From Bacteroidota bacterium (GTDB taxonomy: Bacteria; Bacteroidota; Bacteroidia; Flavobacteriales_F; PHOS-HE28): DNA of 11,578 nucleotides. The stretch spans positions 1 through 11,578 of the forward strand of contig JAEYYE010000187.1 of NCBI GenBank assembly GCA_023430945.1. Direction: 5' to 3'. Both the position numbers and the translations under genes were made by a program. The notes under the pieces were generated by a model. It searched no databases and was not told where the DNA came from. It saw only the letters and a list, made by a program, of their open reading frames with translations. Shown here piece after piece: positions 6,126-11,578 of this stretch (positions are counted from its first letter, which is position 1; every line of letters starts with the position of its first letter).

Positions 6126-7130
6126 TCATTTCGATCCGAGCTCCACTCCTGCTTCATATTTCTTCACTTTCACCAGTTTTCCCGTTTCGTCGTATTCCCT
6201 TACTTCCCCGTCAAGCTCACCTCCCTTGTACTTTCCTTCCCGCTTCTTCGTCTGGCCGTGGAGGACGCGCTCCACATCGGGTTTTGCACCGGAGACCGGA
6301 TCGGCTGGTACTTGCTTGGTGATCCATTCACCGTCGTTGTTGAATTCAACGAACGGTCCATCCAACTTCCCGTTCTTGTAGCTGAATTCAGCCTTTGGCT
6401 TCTCGTCTGGGAAATATTCCTTGAAGATACCATTTTCGCGGGTTTCCTTCACCAGAACGCCCTTCTGATAGATCAATTTCACATGTAGCGATCCATCGTC
6501 GTTGAAATGCATCCAGGTCCCATCCCTTTCGCCACGGACCATGTTCCCTTCCAATTCCTTCTTCCCGCTGGGAAAGTACACCGTGCTTTTTCCTTCGGCC
6601 AGACCATTTACATAGTTCTCTTCGGAAGCCAGCATTCCGCTCGGGAACCAGGTCTTTCGCACACCTGTGATCGTGCCGTTCTCGAAATTCGATCGTTCTG
6701 AAGGCTGGCCGTTATCGAAATACGTTACCTGTTCACCATGCAAAGTGCCCGCCTGGAATTGTTCGACCTTGCGTGTCCTTCCTTCACTATCGTAATACGT
6801 CCAGATGCTGTCCTTCTCTTTTCCGGAATATTTCCCGACGGCCATCAGCGATCCATCGGGGTGGAAATGCTTTGCGCGGCTGTCGATCCCATTGGGCGCA
6901 TAGATCTGGAACGTGGTGAGATGACCTTCCTCGCTGTAATGCTTGAAGGTATCCACCGGCAGATCATCCTTGAAAGTGCCTTCGTAGCGGAGCTTTCCGC
7001 TGGGCCAGTTCTTCGCCCAGGCACCTTGTTTCCTTCCTTTCGGATCGGTCTGGTTCAAACCCGTGCCCGGCTGGGCCTGCGTGGCCACAACGAGCAACAT
7101 GAAAATGAAGAGGATCGGTAGGCGGAACAT
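6126..7130 (-). CDS. exported MORN/YwqK-type repeat protein
   Basis: 334 residues from ATG 7130. The frame is open upstream for 119 more codons, but these antisense the talC gene; ATG 7130 opens a clear signal peptide (MFRLPILFIFMLLVVATQAQ, cleavage probably after TQA) and sits next to a -7 promoter box. From about residue 35 to the end are some eleven degenerate repeats of the MORN_2 type, each with an aromatic-G pattern such as GKLRYEGTFKD, HGEQVTYFDNGQPS, ITGVRKTWFPSGMLASE and LDGEVREYDETGKLV. Proteins of this family are often labelled YwqK antitoxin, a name that should not be taken as function here: no toxin partner is adjacent and this one is exported. Likely a periplasmic or surface beta-repeat protein. 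It is the first gene of the run that continues with mnmA. Confidence 0.85.
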   Translation of the reverse strand: MFRLPILFIFMLLVVATQAQPGTGLNQTDPKGRKQGAWAKNWPSGKLRYEGTFKDDLPVDTFKHYSEEGHLTTFQIYAPNGIDSRAKHFHPDGSLMAVGKYSGKEKDSIWTYYDSEGRTRKVEQFQAGTLHGEQVTYFDNGQPSERSNFENGTITGVRKTWFPSGMLASEENYVNGLAEGKSTVYFPSGKKELEGNMVRGERDGTWMHFNDDGSLHVKLIYQKGVLVKETRENGIFKEYFPDEKPKAEFSYKNGKLDGPFVEFNNDGEWITKQVPADPVSGAKPDVERVLHGQTKKREGKYKGGELDGEVREYDETGKLVKVKKYEAGVELGSK

Positions 7131-7138
7131 TTGGATCG

Positions 7139-7146
7139 CAAAGGTA
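7139..7146 (-). promoter_or_regulatory. Bacteroidota -7 box for the MORN-mnmA-aat run
   Basis: The minus strand reads TACCTTTG, a full match to TAnnTTTG. A weak -33 candidate (TTCTG) lies 20 bases upstream of it. The box ends 8 bases before the ATG at 7130, so transcription would begin about at the start codon, giving a leaderless or nearly leaderless mRNA. No other full match precedes mnmA or later genes of the run. Confidence 0.6.
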
Positions 7147-7223
7147 CGGGGCAGCCGAGCTGCTGGCAGAACAGGCATAACGCACGATCCAGCGCGGATA
7201 GCATGGAGGTGGCCGGTTCGTGG

Positions 7224-7231
7224 TACCTTTA
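7224..7231 (+). promoter_or_regulatory. probable -7 box for talC-yciO
   Basis: TACCTTTA matches the Bacteroidota -7 consensus except for its last base and lies 16 bases before the talC ATG, giving an expected leader of about 10 bases. No clear -33 TTG is seen at the usual distance, so support is moderate. It stands back to back with the minus-strand box at 7139-7146 in a 117-base divergent gap that holds nothing else I recognise. Confidence 0.4.
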
Positions 7232-7247
7232 CGCCAAGCTCAGCAAC

Positions 7248-7916
7248 ATGAAATTCTTCATCGATACGGCCAGCCTCGCACAGATCAAGGAAGCACAGGA
7301 ACTCGGCGTTCTTGATGGTGTCACCACCAACCCATCGCTCATGGCGAAGGAAGGGATCACTGCCGATCGGGTGGAGGAACATTACCGCAACATCTGCGAG
7401 ATCGTGAACGGTGATGTGAGCGCTGAAGTGATCGCCACCGATCTGAAGGAGATCATCCAGGAAGGTGAACACCTTGCTTCCCTGCACAACAACATCGTTG
7501 TAAAAGTGCCGATGACACGCGACGGCGTGAAGGCCCTGAAATATTTCAGCGAGAAAGGTATCAAGACCAATTGCACGCTGGTGTTCAGCGCCGGGCAGGC
7601 CTTGCTCGCCGCGAAGGCAGGCGCCACGTACGTTTCACCGTTCATCGGCCGGCTGGATGATGTTAGCACCGATGGCGTAAGGCTGATCGAGCAGATCCGC
7701 ACGATCTACGATAATTACGGCTACGCCACCGAGATCCTCGCGGCGAGCATCCGCCATCCGATGCACATCATTCAATGCGCAGAGGTCGGCGCCGACGTTG
7801 CCACCTGCCCGCTCAGCGCGATCACCGCATTGTTCGATCATCCGCTCACCACGATCGGGCTTGAGAAGTTCCTTGCCGATCACCGGAAAGCGGCCACCCA
7901 AACAGCAAAGGTGTAA
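7248..7916 (+). CDS. tal: transaldolase, small TalC type
   Basis: 222 residues. This enzyme of the non-oxidative pentose phosphate pathway moves a dihydroxyacetone unit between sedoheptulose-7-phosphate and glyceraldehyde-3-phosphate in the cytoplasm. All signature positions are canonical: D6, TTNPSLM with N28, E60 in SAEVIATD, Schiff-base K86 in VVKVPMT, N108 and T110 in NCTLVFSAGQA, S130 and F132 in SPFIGR with R135, and NYGYATEILAASIRHP. Glu60 with Phe132 indicates transaldolase rather than fructose-6-phosphate aldolase, which has Gln and Tyr there. The open frame extends 39 codons upstream, but ATG 7248 starts exactly at the fold and lies after the probable promoter box. There is no Shine-Dalgarno. 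yciO follows 6 bases after the stop. This normal copy is the reference for the altered transaldolase-CBS fusion at 292-1314. Confidence 0.95.
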   Translation: MKFFIDTASLAQIKEAQELGVLDGVTTNPSLMAKEGITADRVEEHYRNICEIVNGDVSAEVIATDLKEIIQEGEHLASLHNNIVVKVPMTRDGVKALKYFSEKGIKTNCTLVFSAGQALLAAKAGATYVSPFIGRLDDVSTDGVRLIEQIRTIYDNYGYATEILAASIRHPMHIIQCAEVGADVATCPLSAITALFDHPLTTIGLEKFLADHRKAATQTAKV

Positions 7917-7922
7917 GGCGGC

Positions 7923-8540
7923 ATGCTGCTGAACATCCATCCGAAAGATCCAGAACCACGGAAGATCCGATCGGTAATCGAAAAGTTGAATTCGGGCGGC
8001 GTGGTGATCTGTCCGACGGATACTGTTTACGCGTTCGTTTGCAGCGCGCACCAACCAAGGGCGATCGAAGAGGTGGCGCGGTTGAAAGGCGTGAAACCGC
8101 AGAAGGCTGATCTGTCGCTCGTTTGTGCCGATCTGAGCCAACTGAGCACGTATGGACGTGTTGGAACCACGGCCTTCCGCATCATGAAGAAAGCGCTTCC
8201 CGGTCCGTACACGTTCGTGATCCCGGCCAGCAGCGAGATCCCCAAATTGTTCAAGAACAACAAACGCACGGTTGGGATCCGCGTGCCGGACCATCCGATA
8301 CCGATCGCGATCGTGAAGGAACTAGGGCATGCGCTTGTGGTGGCCAGTGTGCACGATCCGGATAAAGTGCTCGATTATACCACCGATCCGGAGCGGATCG
8401 ATGAACACCTCGGTTACCAGGTGGATCTGGTGATCGATGGCGGAATGGGAAGTCTCGAAGCTTCCACCGTTATCGATCTTTCCGCCGATGAACCGGTGGT
8501 TCTGAGAGAAGGAAAAGGCTCAGTGGAAGATCTTTTCTGA
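7923..8540 (+). CDS. yciO: YciO-type Sua5/YrdC family protein
   Basis: 205 residues. The YrdC-like fold is shown by GGVVICPTDTVYAF (25-38), KADLSLVCADLSQLSTY (61-77), FRIMKKALPGPYTFVI (85-100), RTVGIRVPDHPI (115-126), the QVDLVIDGG turn and STVIDL (181-186). The first residues, IHPKDPEPRKI, and LSTY match E. coli YciO closely. The TsaC/Sua5 branch makes threonylcarbamoyl-AMP for the t6A modification of tRNA; members of that branch carry an SxN motif which is SVH here (142-144), as is also absent in YciO. I therefore call it YciO-like, with the t6A role uncertain. It probably shares the talC transcript. Its 3' end overlaps nnr, on the opposite strand, by 21 bases. Confidence 0.88.
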   Translation: MLLNIHPKDPEPRKIRSVIEKLNSGGVVICPTDTVYAFVCSAHQPRAIEEVARLKGVKPQKADLSLVCADLSQLSTYGRVGTTAFRIMKKALPGPYTFVIPASSEIPKLFKNNKRTVGIRVPDHPIPIAIVKELGHALVVASVHDPDKVLDYTTDPERIDEHLGYQVDLVIDGGMGSLEASTVIDLSADEPVVLREGKGSVEDLF

Positions 8541-10055
8541 TCCCTTCCGGAGTTGTTGCCAGGCTTCGGGGATCGAAGCGATCAGATCGGAAACGGTCAT
8601 TCCATCCATGCCGATCTTGTTGGCAGCGATATCGCCGGCAAGGCCATGCAGGTATACGCCCAGGATCGCGGCATGTAGCGATGAAAGCCGTTGCGCAAGC
8701 AACCCGGTGATCAGTCCTGTGAGTGCATCACCGCTTCCGCCTTTCGCCATTCCGGGGTTTCCGGTGGAATTGAAAAAGACTTTTCCACCTGGATCACAGA
8801 TCGCGGTGCGATGACCTTTCAGAACAACGATGCATCGATGCTTCATCGCGAACTCCAGCGCGGATCGCAGCCGATCGGCACCATCATGGAAAACCGATCC
8901 AGAGAGCCGATCGAATTCCTTTGGATGCGGTGTAAGGATCGAATTAGGCGGAAGGAATTGCAGCCATGTGCGTTCTTCGGAAAGTATGTTCAGAGCATCG
9001 GCGTCGAGCACGATCCGATCATGGTTCTGGATGAGATCCTTCAGGATTCTCCTGGCGTCTTCAGTCACACCGATGCCCGGGCCGATCCCAACCGCAGTAT
9101 AAGGTTCGTATTTCCGGGATCCCGATCCATCGCCGATCAAGCACATCGCTTCAGGTGCGGCTTCTTGCATGATCGGAATGGCCTGATCGGGAATACTCGC
9201 CGTCACGAGCCCTGTCCCACTTCGCAACGCTGCCTTTACAGCCAGGATCGCGGCACCCACTTTTCCGATCGACCCCGCAATGATCAATGCATGACCGAAA
9301 GTTCCCTTGTGCCCGCCGATCGGACGCGGCGGAAGCAGTTCGATCGCATCTGGGCGTTCGATCAGGAAATGATCGGCCGGCTGTTCGGCGATCGCCGCAG
9401 GATCGAAGCCGATCGGAACGATCTCCAACTCGCCCACCGCATCAGTAAAATGAGGCTTCAGCAGCGCGATCTTCGGAAGCTCGATGGCAAGCGTGTAAGT
9501 TGCATTGATATGGATCGCCCTATCGCTCCAGTCCACGGGGTCGGTCGGCATTCCGGAAGGCAGATCGATGGAGATCACCGGCAGGCCACTTGCGTTGATG
9601 GATCTTACCAGCTGGGCAAGCCAGCCTTCCAGGGGCCGCGTGATCCCGATCCCGAAAAGCGCGTCGATGATCAGATCGTCATGGTCCAGTTGAAGGCTTT
9701 CCCCTTCACTCAACTCTCCGATCGTTACACCGCTTCCGCGAAGCCGTTCCCAATTCAACGCATTCGCTTCCGAAGGTGAATTGGCATGCCTGATCCGAGT
9801 TACACGAACCATGACACGGGCCTTTGCCAGTTCGCGCGCGATCACAAGTCCGTCGCCGCCGTTGTTGCCCATACCGCAGATCACATGGACATCGCGATGG
9901 CCGGCACGCGACATATTCCGATCATATAACTCGATGATCCGTGCCGCGCAAGCCTTTCCTGCGGCTTCCATCAGATCGATCGCTCCGATCGCCTGGCGCT
10001 CCATTGTGAGCCGCTCCACCTCACGGATCTTTTCGGCGGAAAGTATCGGGAGCAT
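8520..10055 (-). CDS. nnr: bifunctional NAD(P)H-hydrate repair enzyme (epimerase plus ADP-dependent dehydratase)
   Basis: 511 residues, the full two-domain length. The N-terminal YjeF_N/NnrE domain (about 1-220) epimerises R- and S-NAD(P)HX; it shows LMEAAGKACA, CGMGNNGGDGLVIAREL (60-76), LIIDALFGIGITRPL (128-142) and ISIDLPSGMPTD (161-172). The C-terminal ribokinase-like NnrD domain (about 235-505) dehydrates S-NAD(P)HX with ADP; it shows GHKGTFGHALIIAGS, VGIGPGIG, VLDADALNIL, ILTPHPKEFDRL, VVLKGHRT and GNPGMAKGGSGDALTG with catalytic D443. Both domains look intact. The gene lies behind the terminator of the outer-membrane protein gene, so it should have its own promoter; only an imperfect TAACTTGG is seen a few bases upstream of the ATG. 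It has the densest GATC content in the window (54 by hand count in about 1.5 kb). Confidence 0.95.
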   Translation of the reverse strand: MLPILSAEKIREVERLTMERQAIGAIDLMEAAGKACAARIIELYDRNMSRAGHRDVHVICGMGNNGGDGLVIARELAKARVMVRVTRIRHANSPSEANALNWERLRGSGVTIGELSEGESLQLDHDDLIIDALFGIGITRPLEGWLAQLVRSINASGLPVISIDLPSGMPTDPVDWSDRAIHINATYTLAIELPKIALLKPHFTDAVGELEIVPIGFDPAAIAEQPADHFLIERPDAIELLPPRPIGGHKGTFGHALIIAGSIGKVGAAILAVKAALRSGTGLVTASIPDQAIPIMQEAAPEAMCLIGDGSGSRKYEPYTAVGIGPGIGVTEDARRILKDLIQNHDRIVLDADALNILSEERTWLQFLPPNSILTPHPKEFDRLSGSVFHDGADRLRSALEFAMKHRCIVVLKGHRTAICDPGGKVFFNSTGNPGMAKGGSGDALTGLITGLLAQRLSSLHAAILGVYLHGLAGDIAANKIGMDGMTVSDLIASIPEAWQQLRKGSEKIFH

Positions 10056-10078
10056 TCGGCCAAGTTAACGGTGGTGCG

Positions 10079-10114
10079 AAAAAAGGAAAGCCCTCCGTTG
10101 CCGGAGGGCTTTCC
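10079..10114 (-). terminator. strong intrinsic terminator of the outer-membrane protein gene
   Basis: A perfect 13-base-pair stem (GGAAAGCCCTCCG paired with CGGAGGGCTTTCC, 10085-10114) with a 4-base loop is followed on the minus strand by six T residues (10084-10079). It begins 19 bases after the stop of the gene ending at 10134. The plus-strand side lacks a T run, so it acts for the minus strand. It separates the outer-membrane protein transcript from nnr. Confidence 0.93.
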
Positions 10115-10133
10115 AAAGATCGGTGGGATCTAC

Positions 10134-11048
10134 TTACTGGAAGTAGAAGTTGAGGCCGATGTTCACACCGCTAACGCCGGTATCGATGGCGAAGCTGCTG
10201 TTACGATCTGCGCCACCATCGTTCGGAGTTCCTTCGCGGGTAACAGATTGAACTGAACCAGCTTGTGGGTTGTCGATGGTTGGAGCACCTACCCAGTATT
10301 CACGGGTCTGCTCAGATGCACCTTGGCTGGTCATCGCAAGACCCCAGGTGTACTCGCCGCTCAGAGCCATCTTGGGAGCGAAGAACCACTCGATGCCACC
10401 GAAAGCTTGGAGGCCGAGGCCGAAAGTCCCACGGTTCTTGGTCTCCAATGCACGGCCGGCCTGTGTATCACCTTGGTTGTTGAAGCTGAGAGCGTTACCA
10501 TACTCGTTCGTGGTCTTGCTGCTGCCGAAACCAACGAGCAACTCGCCACCGTAAACACCAACTACGCGGGTGCTACCTACACGCTTCTCGAGACCGGCAC
10601 CGATCACGATGTTCATGTAGTTGTTCTTGGTTACGTCCTCAACCGTAGGGTTCGGGGTCGGGTGAGTTGGAGCAGGGCTCGGAAGAGGTGCGATGTCAAC
10701 GAGTTCGGTAGCCTTGGTGCTTCCGAAGCCGATGCGCAGCTTTCCGCGGTATGCGGTGTTGGCATCAACGAGCTTCTTCGCGCCGATGATCACGTTCGAT
10801 CCGCCCTGGTTAGGCAGGTTGGAGAACAGGCTGGGGGACATGCCGTGGAGGGCAACACCACCGTTATCCGTGTTCGCGTTGAAAAGATTTCCAACGTAGT
10901 TCAGGATCGGCTGGGCGTCGAAGATCAGACCCCAATCCCCATCCTGTGACAGCCAGTTCTCACCACGGTTGCTGGTGATCTCGCCCGTTTGGGCGGATGC
11001 AGCAGTAGCGGCAATGAACGCTGCGGCTAAAAGTACACTCTTCTTCAT
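10134..11048 (-). CDS. outer-membrane beta-barrel protein
   Basis: 304 residues from ATG 11048. The frame is open 45 codons upstream, but MKKSVLLAAAFIAATAASA|Q is a textbook signal peptide, so this start is chosen. The mature protein is rich in Gly, Asn and alternating aromatic or hydrophobic residues in strand-like segments (LRIGFGS, NIVIGAGLEKRV, VVGVYGGELLVGFGSS, FGLGLQAFGGIEWFF, ALSGEYTWGLAMT) and ends VNIGLNFYFQ, close to the terminal aromatic signal read by the BAM complex. A proline-rich stretch at 121-134 (PLPSPAPTHPTPNP) probably forms a surface loop. Its function is unknown. A dedicated promoter region, strong terminator and a different base signature (7 GATC in 915 bases against 15-35 per kb in most neighbours) suggest a highly expressed, single-gene transcript with selected codon use. 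Confidence 0.85.
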   Translation of the reverse strand: MKKSVLLAAAFIAATAASAQTGEITSNRGENWLSQDGDWGLIFDAQPILNYVGNLFNANTDNGGVALHGMSPSLFSNLPNQGGSNVIIGAKKLVDANTAYRGKLRIGFGSTKATELVDIAPLPSPAPTHPTPNPTVEDVTKNNYMNIVIGAGLEKRVGSTRVVGVYGGELLVGFGSSKTTNEYGNALSFNNQGDTQAGRALETKNRGTFGLGLQAFGGIEWFFAPKMALSGEYTWGLAMTSQGASEQTREYWVGAPTIDNPQAGSVQSVTREGTPNDGGADRNSSFAIDTGVSGVNIGLNFYFQ

Positions 11049-11103
11049 GTCGGACGTTTTTGGTTTACGTGCTTTCTGGTTTGTAAGACTGGCTCTTGGC
11101 GGG

Positions 11104-11111
11104 CAAAAGTA
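11104..11111 (-). promoter_or_regulatory. proximal -7 box upstream of the outer-membrane protein gene
   Basis: The minus strand reads TACTTTTG, a full TAnnTTTG match, about 55 bases before the ATG at 11048. No -33 TTG occurs at 18-23 bases upstream. It is embedded in the 13-base sequence TACTTTTGCCCGC that recurs at 11200-11212. Confidence 0.45.
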
Positions 11112-11204
11112 TGCGGCGGTCCCGAGGTGGTTCGCCTGGCAGTAAAACGATTTCAACAGCTTGTTGTGTGGATCGCTGGTCACCCTGCCCGTTCAATTCG
11201 CGGG

Positions 11205-11234
11205 CAAAAGTAGAAAGATCTGCGATACCGCAAA
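11205..11234 (-). promoter_or_regulatory. distal promoter upstream of the outer-membrane protein gene
   Basis: The minus strand carries TTTG (11234-11231) as a -33 element, an 18-base spacer, and TACTTTTG (11212-11205) as -7. Both elements match the Bacteroidota consensus. The -33 element lies 3 bases past the pcm stop. Initiation near 11198 would give a leader of about 150 bases for the outer-membrane protein gene. The 188-base gap 11049-11236 contains these boxes and no supportable small gene. Confidence 0.6.
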
Positions 11235-11236
11235 TA

Positions 11237-11578
11237 TCAACCTGCTTTTTGTTCCAACATCGGTACGAAACGGAAGTTTCCGTGCTCCGTGATCTGCTGA
11301 CTTCTATCAGGTTCCAACTCCACGAGAAGCATCTTCTGATCGCTTCCCTCACCCACCGGGATCACCGCCCGGCCACCCGGTTTCAGTTGTGCCAACAAGG
11401 CTTCGGGTATGTAAGGAGCACCGCACGTTACCAATACCCGATCGAATGGCGCATCCATCGGAAGGCCGAGATAGCCATCGCCATAATGAAGGTTCGCCTT
11501 CACCTTCATCTGCTTCAATTTCTCGCGCGTGCGTAGATAGAGCGGCCGCTGCAGTTCAATGGTGAAGACCTTTATGCC
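11237..11578 (-). CDS. pcm: protein-L-isoaspartate O-methyltransferase, C-terminal part
   Basis: 113 codons are in the window; the gene continues past its right end, so no start is visible. The enzyme uses S-adenosylmethionine to methylate isoaspartyl residues in damaged proteins, starting their repair. Seen motifs: KVFTIELQRPLY, the motif I acidic loop region of Pcm; NLHYGDGYLGLP; FDRVLVTCGAPYIPEALLAQLKPGG, the family signature; and AVIPVG. The frame runs unbroken to the window end, so an internal TTG at 11518 is not taken as a start. The stop lies just before the distal promoter of the outer-membrane protein gene. Confidence 0.93.
   Translation of the reverse strand, partial: GIKVFTIELQRPLYLRTREKLKQMKVKANLHYGDGYLGLPMDAPFDRVLVTCGAPYIPEALLAQLKPGGRAVIPVGEGSDQKMLLVELEPDRSQQITEHGNFRFVPMLEQKAG

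Noticed and set aside
6126..7130. Reading the MORN-repeat gene as the antitoxin of a toxin-antitoxin pair
   Set aside because: The protein has a signal peptide, eleven or so repeats and no adjacent small toxin gene; the label YwqK antitoxin is a database name, not evidence.
8691..9779. 362-codon open frame on the plus strand opposite nnr
   Set aside because: It is antisense to an intact two-domain NAD(P)HX repair enzyme; the openness comes from the frequent palindromic GATC and scarcity of stop codons.
10056..10078. Promoter for nnr (TAACTTGG just upstream of the ATG)
   Set aside because: It has a mismatch in the core TTTG and no -33 element, so it was not listed as a feature.
11065..11352. 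95-codon open frame on the minus strand spanning the gap before the outer-membrane protein gene
   Set aside because: It overlaps the end of pcm in another frame, contains both promoter boxes and has no family resemblance.

Overview
The window looks like a chromosomal segment of a Bacteroidota bacterium, probably Flavobacteriales-like, with roughly balanced to slightly GC-rich composition. Four things point there. A secreted subtilase carries a C-terminal type IX secretion sorting domain. Promoter boxes match the Bacteroidota -7 consensus TAnnTTTG. Starts lack clear Shine-Dalgarno sequences. The proteins include a Bacteroidota-type MnmA and a YwqK/MORN-type exported protein. The segment is gene-dense, with no RNA genes, insertion sequences, CRISPR array or prophage genes visible, and no gene-free stretch over 300 bases (the longest gaps are 188 and 117 bases).

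Layout. (1) 1-2069, plus strand: a three-gene ulosonic-acid (Kdo-type) module, made of the 3' end of kdsA, a transaldolase-fold protein fused to a KdsD-like CBS pair, and a KdsC-like HAD phosphatase. (2) 7130 down to 2045, minus strand: a tightly packed five-gene run of MORN-repeat exported protein, mnmA, lipoprotein, T9SS-secreted S8 peptidase and aat, with 4-base, 5-base and 0-base junctions and one clear -7 box just before the first gene. (3) 7248-8540, plus strand: talC (ordinary transaldolase) and a yciO-type gene, 6 bases apart. (4) 11578 down to 8520, minus strand: 3' part of pcm, a beta-barrel outer-membrane protein with its own promoter region and a strong terminator, then the bifunctional NAD(P)HX repair gene nnr.

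The most unusual item is the fusion at 292-1314. The position next to kdsA where the SIS-CBS enzyme KdsD (arabinose-5-phosphate isomerase) would be expected is held by a protein that keeps a KdsD-like CBS pair (GVFTDGGLRR) but carries a transaldolase/fructose-6-phosphate aldolase domain instead of SIS. The Schiff-base lysine is kept, yet four active-site positions differ from the canonical TalC encoded 6 kb away. A testable idea is an aldolase route to arabinose-5-phosphate.

Two sequence-level signatures also stand out. GATC is enriched about 4- to 9-fold over chance in most genes, including many copies of the palindrome CCGATCGG, in the manner of the cyanobacterial HIP1 motif; the outer-membrane protein gene is largely spared. 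Two short intergenic arrays are both built of 7-base units.
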